Assembly: GCF_025562715.2 (NCBI RefSeq)
Contig: NZ_JAPFCC010000001.1
Span: forward strand, 4,702,501-4,766,500
From: Endozoicomonas gorgoniicola
GTDB lineage: Bacteria; Pseudomonadota; Gammaproteobacteria; Pseudomonadales; Endozoicomonadaceae
Direction: 5' to 3'
Length of the DNA stretch: 64,000 nucleotides
Under the pieces are notes generated by a model, which saw only the letters and a program-made list of their open reading frames with translations, ran no database searches and was not told where the DNA came from. The stretch's first letter is position 1; the number at the start of each line of letters is the position of its first letter. The translations under genes and the position numbers were made by a program. Shown here piece after piece: positions 16,642-25,401 of this stretch.

Positions 16642-17367
16642 CTAATCCGGAAAGCGTGAACACCTCTGCTTCCCTAAGCACTGCCTCTCTTCATTTTTAG
16701 CTTGGGTGTTCACGAGAGGCCGGAATATGCACATGTGATTTGTACCTTTAACGACACTGTTCGTGAAGTCAATTTCAGCAATAGATATACACTTAGCAAA
16801 CCGCTTCCATGTCATTCCCGACAGCTCCGTAAAATGTCTCACAAACCCAAAGAGCGGAATGGGGTGATCATCATGATCCGGCTCCAGCCTCCAGAACACA
16901 TATGGCACATCCATGTGAACGGGGGTAGAGCGAAGCATGGAAACAGATACAGGCTGCAATGCCTTATAATCAATTTCATCCCATGCTAAACGGACAGAAT
17001 CGGTCAGAGTGATACCCTCAACCAGGCTGAACATCACTGCTAATTTCTCCATACCTGCAAGCTGATTAAGGCTTTTAATGGCGGCAGCTATATCCGACGC
17101 TCGAATTGGCAGTTGGTACATAAGTAGTGACTCGTTATCAATTCGACCCGACAAATAGTCATACAGAGCATGCTCTACAAGTGAATTCATACATGCGTCT
17201 GCTACAGTATGGCCGTGATGCTCCTCAAGTTCTGCCTGCAATACCTGCAACATATGACTGGAAATCAGCCCTACGTTAGTTCGCCAGAATCTGGTTTCTT
17301 TCAGAGGCCTGCACTCCGGTACCGATGCAACGTTTGTTATTTGAGACAGTGAAATATTTGTTTTCAT
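16642..17367 (-). CDS. Unknown protein, last gene of glycosylase-like operon
   Basis: 241 residues from the ATG at 17367 (an AGGA lies about ten bases upstream; a further start at 17394 is possible). No domain is certain. One stretch, LAVMFSLVEGITLTDSVRLAWDEIDY (about residues 116-142), resembles the central segment of tyrosine recombinases in which an LRWSDID motif follows the first catalytic Arg. No Arg sits in that place and the HxxR and Tyr motifs are absent. It may be a degenerate or divergent integrase-like protein. It follows the UDG-like gene by 57 bases and belongs to the same minus-strand operon. Confidence 0.5.
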   Translation of the reverse strand: MKTNISLSQITNVASVPECRPLKETRFWRTNVGLISSHMLQVLQAELEEHHGHTVADACMNSLVEHALYDYLSGRIDNESLLMYQLPIRASDIAAAIKSLNQLAGMEKLAVMFSLVEGITLTDSVRLAWDEIDYKALQPVSVSMLRSTPVHMDVPYVFWRLEPDHDDHPIPLFGFVRHFTELSGMTWKRFAKCISIAEIDFTNSVVKGTNHMCIFRPLVNTQAKNEERQCLGKQRCSRFPD

Positions 17368-17424
17368 GCTTTTGTATTCCTGCACCAGTCCCAACTGGTC
17401 GCTGAGACTGGTAATAACACCAAG

Positions 17425-18210
17425 TTACGCAGCAAGATTTACAACTTTCTTGAGCAGCCGTTCTTTCGCATCTAACAAGACCTGCGGGTTGGTCTTGGCT
17501 GATGCTGCTTCAGGGGCTTTTCTGCCGAGAAAAATGCTGATGCGCTCTGCATTTGCTCCAGACGGATGAGGAAGTCCGGTCAAAATCTGATCCGGGCTTA
17601 TGACTCCTTGCTTTGAAATATATTCCAGAGCTTCGGCAACCTTAGGACCTAAAGGAATCCAAAGAGCTTTCGAGAGAGCCTGACATTCTTCTGTCAAAAA
17701 ATGATCCAGCTGGTAGCGCAGAGCAGGGGTTCTCACCATAGACGGAGCACCGCTATAGTTCTTTCCCCTGTAGAAAACGGGGTAACGCAGTGCAGATGTA
17801 TAATGAACATCCCCAGCTGCATCACCGAACAGGCCAGAGCAGCTTCTTAATGAAAGCAACTCATTTACACCAATGTCATCCAACATGGCGACAAGGTTGC
17901 TTCTCATTACACCGGCAAAACTGGCCGTATTTTTTGCCAGTTTCGATGCTTCTTCTGGCGTGGCACCATTCTTCAGTGCATCTCTGGCAGTAGCGAGAGC
18001 GAGGTCTGCTTGCTGAAAGCCGGGCGTGATTCCACAAATCACAACGCGAGCCTTGGTGTTTATGTATTCAAACGGCGCATAGAAAGTTGCTATTTGTCCG
18101 TCGTTGTACAATTCCAGAGATTCTGGAAGGTTTGAGCCAGCAGGTTCGTAGTTCTTTACAGCATTAACGAAATTGTTGAGTGTCGGAGCAATCGTTTTGT
18201 TGTTTTGCAT
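17425..18210 (-). CDS. Uracil-DNA-glycosylase-superfamily-like protein
   Basis: 261 residues from the ATG at 18210, chosen because AAGAGAG lies at proper distance; a TTG ten codons upstream lacks this. Residues 56-66 read VVICGITPGFQ, matching the first catalytic loop (GxxPG) of UDG-superfamily glycosylases. GLPHPSGANAERI near residue 215 matches the second (HPS) loop with its substrate-flipping histidine. The acid of classical family 1 enzymes is not evident after GITPG. Such proteins excise uracil or modified bases; some recently described members attack modified phage DNA. It starts ten bases after the preceding small gene, in an operon of otherwise unknown proteins. Confidence 0.65.
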   Translation of the reverse strand: MQNNKTIAPTLNNFVNAVKNYEPAGSNLPESLELYNDGQIATFYAPFEYINTKARVVICGITPGFQQADLALATARDALKNGATPEEASKLAKNTASFAGVMRSNLVAMLDDIGVNELLSLRSCSGLFGDAAGDVHYTSALRYPVFYRGKNYSGAPSMVRTPALRYQLDHFLTEECQALSKALWIPLGPKVAEALEYISKQGVISPDQILTGLPHPSGANAERISIFLGRKAPEAASAKTNPQVLLDAKERLLKKVVNLAA

Positions 18211-18220
18211 GTCTACTCTC

Positions 18221-18478
18221 TTATTGGTATTGGTGTGCAACAGTTATGACGAGATCGTCCTCGGTTTTGATACAGTAGCTGTCATCCAGCCGGTCAATGA
18301 ATTGGTACGCCTTGCGGAGCTTCTTCTTGATTGCAGAGACTTCCCTTCTGGGCAGGCGCTGTTTAACGATCCCGTTTCTCTGGATGCTTTCAAAGCCGAA
18401 GGCATCGAGAATATCCAGTACTTCTGCCGGGATTCCTCTCTGCTGGAGTCTCTCAGAGGCGTGTTTTGTGGTTTTCAT
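18221..18478 (-). CDS. Small DUF4258-like protein
   Basis: The 85-residue protein starts MKTTKHASERLQQRGI, the KHA..R...RGI pattern of DUF4258, a small putative RNase group in the BECR superfamily often found in toxin or mobile contexts. AGAAGG at the right distance supports the ATG. It lies 40 bases after the 441-residue gene and ten before the UDG-like gene. The remainder is a basic helix-rich region and an aspartate-rich strand (EDDLVITVAHQYQ). The family call is by N-terminal motif only. Confidence 0.6.
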   Translation of the reverse strand: MKTTKHASERLQQRGIPAEVLDILDAFGFESIQRNGIVKQRLPRREVSAIKKKLRKAYQFIDRLDDSYCIKTEDDLVITVAHQYQ

Positions 18479-18518
18479 ATTTGAGCCTTCTTTTATTGTT
18501 ATTGTTGCCAGATAGAGC

Positions 18519-19844
18519 CTATTTCAACTGCTCAAGAACCATACGAAGATCACCACAGCTTTCAATTTGGATCCGGTATAAATCAGCATATGCAAGCGTG
18601 TCGAACTTCTTTATCCCGCTGTTTCTTCCATAGCGCCCGTCAACTCCAACGTCAGAACTAGGGTAAAACCTTTTGGAAAGAGGTAGGTGTTCTCCGTCGT
18701 TTTTTGGAACCCAGACATACTGTTTTCGGAGGTTGAATTCATGAAGCAGGGTGGTGCCTGATTCCGACAGGTATCCTGAAATTTTTGCAGTCGCTTTTCT
18801 TTGTAGCGGGTGTAGCTGCAACCATTGGCAAGCATCCAGCAGGCACTCAATATTTTCGTGAGTAGCCGGGACCTCATCGGCTATGTCACCGGCCTTCTGC
18901 TTTTCAAGACGGGCTTTGAAAGACTCATTAGACGGCAAGCTTTCGATTTGCTGCTTTCTGGAATGTGAGTCAAACAGCCGGAATACATTTTCTGCAAGCC
19001 AGCGAGGGCTGACCTGTAAGCATTCAGCCATTGCTTCTGCTGCTTCCAAGTCGAACCAGGAAGTCGCTTCATCAGAGCAATTCATAAACTCTTCGAAGCC
19101 TGCCTGGGCAGAACCAGGTAATATTCTTTTGACTTCATGAATCTTTACTGTTTTGCCTGTTTGTTGTTCTTCTCCATAACTCCTTAACCAGCCCCGTAAA
19201 CTGTCGAAGGAAGTAAGGCTGAACTCTGGCTCAAGCTCTACCTCTCGGAGGTATAAGCTGGGTTGAAAAGAGCCGGTAGCAATTTGCCAGCGTTTAATAT
19301 CTACAGGGCTGTACAAGTCTCTCCTGACAGGCTTTAGCCTCAGGTCTCCATCTTTGTACATTGCGGCACGAATGGTTTCTTCTGTTTTGCCCTCCAGTAG
19401 CGCCAGACTTTTTCGGGATATCAGGAGATATTCATTTTCGGGGTCGTAGAAATCTGTAGTTTGGAAGTCTTCGAGGTCGTAACCCCAGAGGCTAATACCT
19501 TCAAAAGGATCGATATAGAAACGAGTTGTCATCATATCGATGAGAGGTGCCAGCTCTTCTCTTCTGTCATGATTTCCATAACCTAGATAATCAGGCATCT
19601 GCATCTCAAATAAATCAAGAAATATAGGGAACGCTTCGTCAGGACTTGATCCATTCCAAATGCCTGTTTCTGCATAAGTGAAGACGGAATCCAGTAATGA
19701 GCCATCTCTATGTCCCAGGAGTAACTCTTTGGTTCTCTTGAGGTGGTCATAATTGGTAACACACCAAATAATATCCATGGTATAGAGGAGATAGTCCTCA
19801 ACAATTTCGAATGCAAAGTCTTTGGTGAAAGGAAGCTTGGCCAT
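18519..19844 (-). CDS. Unknown 441-residue protein, first gene of glycosylase-like operon
   Basis: I do not recognise this protein. It is acidic, soluble and without signal peptide or membrane segments. Its N-terminal half has aromatic-rich helices (EIVEDYLLYTMDIIWCVTNYDHLKRT, GYGNHDRREELAPLIDMMTTRFYIDPFEG). A short region near 255-310 (WFDLEAAEAMAECLQVSPRWLAENVFRLF) resembles a helix-turn-helix, with AECLQVSPRWLAENV suggesting DNA binding. It heads the four-gene operon; an IS4-type element has landed 124 bases upstream of its start and may have separated it from its native promoter. No strong ribosome site is seen. Confidence 0.55.
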   Translation of the reverse strand: MAKLPFTKDFAFEIVEDYLLYTMDIIWCVTNYDHLKRTKELLLGHRDGSLLDSVFTYAETGIWNGSSPDEAFPIFLDLFEMQMPDYLGYGNHDRREELAPLIDMMTTRFYIDPFEGISLWGYDLEDFQTTDFYDPENEYLLISRKSLALLEGKTEETIRAAMYKDGDLRLKPVRRDLYSPVDIKRWQIATGSFQPSLYLREVELEPEFSLTSFDSLRGWLRSYGEEQQTGKTVKIHEVKRILPGSAQAGFEEFMNCSDEATSWFDLEAAEAMAECLQVSPRWLAENVFRLFDSHSRKQQIESLPSNESFKARLEKQKAGDIADEVPATHENIECLLDACQWLQLHPLQRKATAKISGYLSESGTTLLHEFNLRKQYVWVPKNDGEHLPLSKRFYPSSDVGVDGRYGRNSGIKKFDTLAYADLYRIQIESCGDLRMVLEQLK

Positions 19845-19968
19845 CTTTTTAGTCTTGTTGCTATGTGTCTGGAATTATTATGTCTGGACGAATAACAAAA
19901 ACCAACAGGTTTGTTCATTTTTTCTGTATATTCTCTGCAAGGCCTGATTATTGGGGGGGGAATTGGTA

Positions 19969-21513
19969 CTCAGGTTTAGAGTTCTTAAAACATGAACGTT
20001 CGGTAAAATATTTAGTGTCGGCACAGCCAACCCCGTCAGGCGCACAATTTAAACCTGCCTGAACCGTTTAAATCATTGGTTCTGAGTTCATTTATGCCGC
20101 TTTTTCCAAAAAACTATCCGGACGTTCGTTTTTATCCGGCAATTTCAGCTCTAATTTTTGCTCATATCGGTTCCAGCAGCCACGAATTCGAAACTGCGGA
20201 ATAATCCAAAACAGCGCGCGCCTAAGCATTCCGGCCGTGACAGTATCGGGATGCCTCCAGGCAGTTTTGGCCAGGGCAATAGCCGCTGGATTTTGACAAA
20301 TGGTCAGCAATTGCAACAGCGCATACCCTGCCATTTTAATGTGCATCCATCGTAACAGCGTTCTGAGTTTCTGCTGCCATAAATGCTTGCATCCAAACTC
20401 GTGTTTCAGTTGCTGGAACATAGGCTCTATAGGCCACCTGAGCGAGTAGGCTAATAGCACTTCATCGGCTTTCAGGTCAGGATTGGTGGACAGAAATAGT
20501 TTGGTTTCTGTTTCTCCCTTGTCGTTTTCAAAACGACTCCAGACGATTCGGACAATACGGCCTTTCAAAAAACGAGCCCGGCAAATACAGGAACGAAAAG
20601 AGACAGTCCGGTTCTTTCTGTAAAGCCAGAGAGTCATCTTGGTCTCTGGTAATTTCTCTACTTCCTCAGGTGTCATTTTGACACCATACTTACGCTTGCG
20701 GCCTTTCCTTTTGAAAGGAGAGGGAGGAAGCGCATCGACTGGAAGCGCATAAAGTGCCCGGTTTTTGGGTATATGGCCAATGACCTCATACCCAAGCTCA
20801 AGCGCGGGCTGCATCATGGTGTGATTCATAAACCAGCAGTCAGTGAGTAGCCGCAAAGCTCGCCCCTGAAGAGTCTGCCGTACAGATTTCAGCATGGCCT
20901 TTGCAATTTTAAGTTTACTGATATTGCCTGATTTAGGTGATGGAAATGCCATCACTGGAACCGCAGTATGCACCTTGTCTGATGGTCTCTGGAAAGGAAT
21001 AGCCAGAAAGACCCAGCATTGACCAAGAAGATAAGTACACCGGTTCTTTTTCTTGCTGTGTTGGTGATGTATTCGGCATGCCGGTGCTTTGTCAGAGCAA
21101 CGTTCGAGTGTCAGGTCGTCAAGAATCAGGGGAATGGTCTGACCGTCAGGCACTTTAGAACTGACCAGCAATATCAGACGATGCGCCAGGTTTCGCCAAC
21201 GCCACTTACCTTGGGAGACCCAATGATGGTAGCTGTTCCAGAAATTTTCGTAGTGGATCGTCAGAAGGGCTTGTGTAACAAAGCCTTCGCCAGAAAGCAT
21301 GCCACCCAGAAGTAACTCACAGAACGTCGGTGCCGCAAGTGGTGATAGCGCTTTTGCAAGAAATGTCGTATATAAAGAAAGCTCTCGAAGGATTACTTTC
21401 TGATCTGAAGTGAGCATGGCAACCGCTTTTTCCTGGTAGATGAAGCGGTTGCTTAACCTATTTCGGCATCAAAAAATACAAAACGTTAGTACTTATAATT
21501 CTCTAAACTCGAG
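19969..21513 (-). mobile_element. IS4-superfamily insertion sequence with 9-bp target duplication
   Basis: The 1545-bp element has 13-bp imperfect terminal repeats (CTCAGGTTTAGAG on the left, CTCGAGTTTAGAG as complement of the right) and is flanked on both sides by GAATTGGTA (19960-19968 and 21514-21522). The exact 9-bp duplication shows a simple, fairly recent transposition. The element contains one transposase gene on the minus strand. Confidence 0.92.
20092..21417 (-). CDS. IS4-superfamily DDE transposase
   Basis: The 441-residue transposase has the DDE core spread as LILDDLTLE (first Asp, about 99-103), LLTDCWFMN (second Asp, about 195) and a Y/E segment SLRWPIEPMFQQLKHEFG with the catalytic Glu (about 330) in the YR..IE..F..LK signature of the IS4 superfamily. 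Basic KKKNR and KRKGRKRKYG tracts probably contact DNA. It is full-length and uninterrupted, so the element may be active. Its closest family within IS4-like groups (IS4, IS701, ISH3) cannot be fixed by eye; the 9-bp duplication argues against IS701. Confidence 0.85.
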   Translation of the reverse strand: MLTSDQKVILRELSLYTTFLAKALSPLAAPTFCELLLGGMLSGEGFVTQALLTIHYENFWNSYHHWVSQGKWRWRNLAHRLILLVSSKVPDGQTIPLILDDLTLERCSDKAPACRIHHQHSKKKNRCTYLLGQCWVFLAIPFQRPSDKVHTAVPVMAFPSPKSGNISKLKIAKAMLKSVRQTLQGRALRLLTDCWFMNHTMMQPALELGYEVIGHIPKNRALYALPVDALPPSPFKRKGRKRKYGVKMTPEEVEKLPETKMTLWLYRKNRTVSFRSCICRARFLKGRIVRIVWSRFENDKGETETKLFLSTNPDLKADEVLLAYSLRWPIEPMFQQLKHEFGCKHLWQQKLRTLLRWMHIKMAGYALLQLLTICQNPAAIALAKTAWRHPDTVTAGMLRRALFWIIPQFRIRGCWNRYEQKLELKLPDKNERPDSFLEKAA

Positions 21514-22010
21514 GAATTGGTAAATATGGCAGGTGTTGTTTATTTGTGCGAAAAGCAATAGAGCAGTGCCCAGATTTTTAACTGGGCTTGTTGTAATCTG
21601 TGGAGGGCTCTGGGGTTATGACGTCAACGCATGCATAACCGCTTCTAATGTGTTCAGGCTATCACCAGAAGGGATACGCCAGGCACAACCTCTATGCTCC
21701 CCCGTTGGAAGTTTATTTTTGAAACCGCTGTATTGGCTACTTGTGTGAATCTCAGGCTCAGCAGGCCTTCGCCGGTTTAGCCAACGCTCAACATTAGGAA
21801 TTGCCTTCAGCTTTGCTTCTAATGCCTGACTCAGTTCAGGATGTAAAACCAGCTGTAACATTTCTTTATCAATTGCAGTGTGTCGGTCGATATACAGGTG
21901 CTCCCTAGGCTCCATATAGCCAAACTTTATTTCGATCTGGTGGGTTCCGTCATTCTCTGCCACAGGAAGAGCTTCCATCCCCATTCGGGTAGCTAATGCT
22001 GTTATTTGTA

Positions 22011-23340
22011 GGCTCTTCCTCAATTTGAGTGGGTGATTTATTATATTCTGAAGCACTCAATGCAAGGATGCACCGATGCGTGATAAGCAACTCTATTCTC
22101 AAATACTGGGTATTGAGTCTCCTTGGTTCGTTTCTGAAGTTGAATTGTCATTACAGGATCAACAGGTTCGGGTATTCATTGAACACAATGGTAAAAAGGC
22201 CTGCAAATGCAGTGTTTGCGATAAGCCCTGCTCTGGCTACGACCACATCACTCAGAAGTGGCGTCATCTGGATACCTGTCAGTTTCAGACTATTCTAGTT
22301 GCCAGGGTTCCACGGACCCAGTGCCCTGAGCATAAGGTGTTAGCCATCAATGTGCCCTGGGCTGAATCTGACTCTCGATATACAGCTCTGTTTGAAGCCC
22401 TTGTTATTGACTGGCTAAAGGAGGCAACTACGAAGGCAGTTGCACGACAAATGAAGCTTGGTTGGAATGCCATAGACGGTATTCAGCAGCGTGCAGTGAA
22501 GAGAGGACTGGCTCGTCGTGATGCTAAGCCACCAAAACGAATCGCTGTTGATGAAACCTCATTTCAAAAGCATCATGAATACGTCACAGTGGTCACTGAC
22601 CACGACCAAGGCGTTGTTATTCACGTTTCTGATGACCGTAAAAGTGACAGTCTCAACGAGTACTTTGACACACTGCCCTATGACCATAAAGAGGGGATCG
22701 AATGCGTGACGATGGACATGTCCAAGGCTTACATCAAGTCAGTCAGTGAGAATGTTCCAGACGCAGATCAGAAGATTGCATTTGATAAGTTTCACGTTGC
22801 TCAGTCTCTGGGTAAAGCTGTCAACAAGGTTCGGATAGAAGAGAACAAAGCCCTTGTAAACCAAGGTGTAGAGCTGCTTAAGGGGACTCGCTACGACTGG
22901 CTGACTAACCCTGAAAACATGTCTGAAGAGCAGTGGGATAACTTCGAACCACTGAGAAACTCGACACTTAAAACAGCTCGCGCCTGGGCCATCCGGCAAA
23001 TGGCAATGAGCTTATGGAATTACAAGTCCAGAGCTTGGGCAATCAAGGCCTGGAAGAGGTGGCTATGCTGGGCGCAGAGATGTCGGCTTGAGCCCATAAA
23101 AGAAGTTGCCAGAACGGTCAAAGAGCACTTGTGGGGTATCATCAACGCTATTGTCCTTGAGGCTAATAACGGTCGAGCAGAGGGAGTGAACAGCAAGATT
23201 CAGAGTTTGAAGAATCGGGCTTGTGGCTTTCGAAACCGTGAAAGATATAAGACAGCGATCTACTTTCATCTTGGAGGCTTGGACTTGTACCCCACTGGCG
23301 TACATCGTTGAAAACTACCCACTTAAAACAGGGAAGAACC
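22011..23340 (+). mobile_element. ISL3-family element (second type) with 8-bp target duplication
   Basis: The 1330-bp element begins GGCTCTTCCTCAATTTGAGT and ends with the complement of GGTTCTTCCCTGTTTTAAGT. TATTTGTA flanks it on both sides (22003-22010, 23341-23348). An 8-bp duplication is usual for ISL3. It differs from the other three ISL3 copies in this window in sequence and ends, so it is a separate lineage. Confidence 0.93.
22076..23311 (+). CDS. ISL3-family transposase
   Basis: The 411-residue transposase has the N-terminal cysteine pairs of ISL3 proteins (KACKCSVCDKPCSGY, RTQCPEHK). A helix-turn-helix segment (AVARQMKLGWNAIDGIQQRAV) follows. The DDE core comprises IAVDETSFQK, CVTMDMSKAYIKSV with FDKFHV, and a late Glu in VLEANNGRAEGVNSKIQSLK. 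It is intact and full-length for the family. It inserted into, and opposite to, the 145-residue gene. Confidence 0.92.
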   Translation: MRDKQLYSQILGIESPWFVSEVELSLQDQQVRVFIEHNGKKACKCSVCDKPCSGYDHITQKWRHLDTCQFQTILVARVPRTQCPEHKVLAINVPWAESDSRYTALFEALVIDWLKEATTKAVARQMKLGWNAIDGIQQRAVKRGLARRDAKPPKRIAVDETSFQKHHEYVTVVTDHDQGVVIHVSDDRKSDSLNEYFDTLPYDHKEGIECVTMDMSKAYIKSVSENVPDADQKIAFDKFHVAQSLGKAVNKVRIEENKALVNQGVELLKGTRYDWLTNPENMSEEQWDNFEPLRNSTLKTARAWAIRQMAMSLWNYKSRAWAIKAWKRWLCWAQRCRLEPIKEVARTVKEHLWGIINAIVLEANNGRAEGVNSKIQSLKNRACGFRNRERYKTAIYFHLGGLDLYPTGVHR

Positions 23341-23508
23341 TATTTGTAGCTCCAGAGAACGATTAATCACGGCTTTTACTTTGGTCATATTTTTCTCCTT
23401 TGTTTTTAAACCAGATTCAAGGCTGCGACAGCAAAAGCGGCGTTTATACTTTTTTTAGAAAAAAATATTGTCCGTAGCAATAGTGTCACGGACATTAACG
23501 CTGGATAA

Positions 23509-25401
23509 TCAACTAGCGTTGCAAAGCACCTCAACCATCATCTCTTCATGCTCTTCAATCATGCTCTGAGATTTACTCCCCCAATCCTCATAGCTCATCA
23601 TAAACACCTGCTTCAAGCTCTCCACCGCCGTAGCCTTTTCATAGTGTTCCTTCTTGGCTGTAGGAAGATAATTACTCAGCTTGGAATTGTTACTACGACT
23701 AATCAGGCACAAGTTGCCAAAGCGATCCACATTACCCATTGGCTCAGCCCCCAAAGGATGCTGTGGGAAATAATGCTCAACAGAAGTACGGAAGGTGAAA
23801 CTGAAGCCATTGAGTCGTTTGTTCACGTAGTCCATGTTCACGTTTTTAAAGGTTTCTCCAGCCTTCAAACGCTTCCAGAGCAGATAATCCAGACGATTAA
23901 AGATGAAGTTCTGAACATTGGTCGCCTGATCCAGATGGGACACATCAAACTCTTCAGGTACCTTGTGATCATTATAAGTCAGATCATAATAATCAATGGG
24001 TTCGCCACCGCTAAAGACACCATAACGACCATAGAAAAAGGTATCGTTCAGCCCTTCAAGAAACTCTAAATAGCCTTTGCCATCAATCGTCCAACATTCG
24101 CTATTTTCACAAGTTATGTATAGATAGTTCAGTGCAGCATTGAACCAGTGTTTATAGACCTGGGCAGGAAAGGAAACATGAAACATCGAAAGCAGCATGG
24201 TCAGTTGCTGATTCAGTTTTTCATCGTTATCGCTATTCACATAGCCAAAGCTTTTTTGCCTTCGGGTGTAAAGCTTTAAACTCTTAAGGCTCCAGTCCTC
24301 TTCGTTTTCTCTTTTGATGATATAGCAATCGAAGAGCAAACGAGCTTTAAGCAGGCCGATAATAAACCACTGTGGGTCATCCTCTTCCCCTGGCATAAAC
24401 TGGTCGAAGGTATCCAGTAGGCGCTTGTCGTCTAAAGGCACATCGTTTTTGGTCAGAACCCTCAACACATGCAGCAGGAAGTTGGGAAAAGTAACCACTG
24501 AGCTGAAAGTACCAGACTCTTCAGTTTTGGATTCACTGCGATAGCTCTTAAAAACAGGCGTGGCAATAATGTCAGCCAGCGTCTGCGTTTCTGTGTTTTC
24601 ATCTGGATTTGCAAAGACCTCAGTAAGATCGGAAAATTCCTCAGGCATAACATTCCAGTTTTTCCCGAAAACCGCTTCCCGAACACCGGCATCAATGCCC
24701 AGCTGCACATACCGGTTCATATCCGCACAGGCATCCCAGATTTTCGCGAAAGCGGTGCGTTCATCATTCGAACCCAACTTTTCCATCATCCGGGCTTTAA
24801 GTACTTCATGCTTTTCAAGCTGCTCGCCCTGGTTGTTCATGATTTCGAAGTAATGGTTTAGATCAGTATCAGCAGGGACAACAACCCGCAGAATTTTCAC
24901 ACGATTAAGCAGGTAACGGGTGAATGCTTTAACACTGCTCTTTTCTCTGGAAAGAAATCGATAAGCCACTTCATAGGCTGAGCGAATAGTGCGTTCTTCC
25001 GGTTCATCTCCACGACGCTTCGGATTTGAAAACAACTTTCTAAGGGTCTGGTCAGACTTGGGACGACTATCAAAACCAAGGTTGATATGATCAATATCAC
25101 CCAAATCCTGCTTGAACTCGTTTTTGAGTACAGACAGCAAAATACTCAAAGTCGTATGGCGCTGCTGGCCATCAATGGTTTCAAATAAACCGTTGTCACG
25201 ACGATAAGTGACCAGACTGCCAAGATAATAATCGGATTCGCTGTTTTGCAGAGCAACATCCATCACATCCTGAATCAGCTGCTCAACTTCCGGTTCACTC
25301 CAGGCATAGTTGCGCTGGTAGATGGGAATCACATACTTGTGACTGCAGAACAATTTGGCTACGGACAACTCCTCAATATCTTCATACTGGTTTCTGCTCA
25401 T
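23509..25401 (-). CDS. DUF262/DUF1524 (GmrSD-type) protein
   Basis: The 630-residue protein has the DUF262 ParB-like N-terminal domain: PIYQRNYAW at 26-34 and DGQQR at 77-81, the nucleotide-binding/hydrolysing motif of the GmrS half. It also has a C-terminal DUF1524 HNH-type nuclease signature (VEHYFPQHP and GNLCLISRSNNSKLSN, about 540-585). Single-chain GmrSD enzymes are type IV restriction endonucleases that cleave modified phage DNA. Its ATG overlaps the stop of the upstream DUF262 gene as ATGA, so the two are translationally coupled. Apart from the coupling to a broken partner it looks intact. Confidence 0.85.
   Translation of the reverse strand: MSRNQYEDIEELSVAKLFCSHKYVIPIYQRNYAWSEPEVEQLIQDVMDVALQNSESDYYLGSLVTYRRDNGLFETIDGQQRHTTLSILLSVLKNEFKQDLGDIDHINLGFDSRPKSDQTLRKLFSNPKRRGDEPEERTIRSAYEVAYRFLSREKSSVKAFTRYLLNRVKILRVVVPADTDLNHYFEIMNNQGEQLEKHEVLKARMMEKLGSNDERTAFAKIWDACADMNRYVQLGIDAGVREAVFGKNWNVMPEEFSDLTEVFANPDENTETQTLADIIATPVFKSYRSESKTEESGTFSSVVTFPNFLLHVLRVLTKNDVPLDDKRLLDTFDQFMPGEEDDPQWFIIGLLKARLLFDCYIIKRENEEDWSLKSLKLYTRRQKSFGYVNSDNDEKLNQQLTMLLSMFHVSFPAQVYKHWFNAALNYLYITCENSECWTIDGKGYLEFLEGLNDTFFYGRYGVFSGGEPIDYYDLTYNDHKVPEEFDVSHLDQATNVQNFIFNRLDYLLWKRLKAGETFKNVNMDYVNKRLNGFSFTFRTSVEHYFPQHPLGAEPMGNVDRFGNLCLISRSNNSKLSNYLPTAKKEHYEKATAVESLKQVFMMSYEDWGSKSQSMIEEHEEMMVEVLCNAS

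Larger units (their letters stand above)
21616..23388 (-). pseudogene. Unknown 145-residue protein, interrupted by an ISL3 element
   Basis: Removing the ISL3 element at 22011-23340 and one copy of its TATTTGTA target duplication joins two reading frames exactly. The start ATG at 23388 follows AAAGGAG. It encodes MTKVKAVINRSLELQI, then continues in frame as TALATRMGMEALPVAEND and so on to the stop at 21616. The restored protein has about 145 residues and no domain I recognise. It contains a hydrophilic centre and a C-terminal SGDSLNTLEAVMHAL helix. It lay 120 bases downstream of the DUF262 gene, on the same strand, and was probably part of that operon. Confidence 0.8.

Noticed and set aside
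16642..17367. Calling the 241-residue protein a tyrosine recombinase
   Set aside because: Only one segment resembles the family; the catalytic Arg, HxxR and Tyr are not found.
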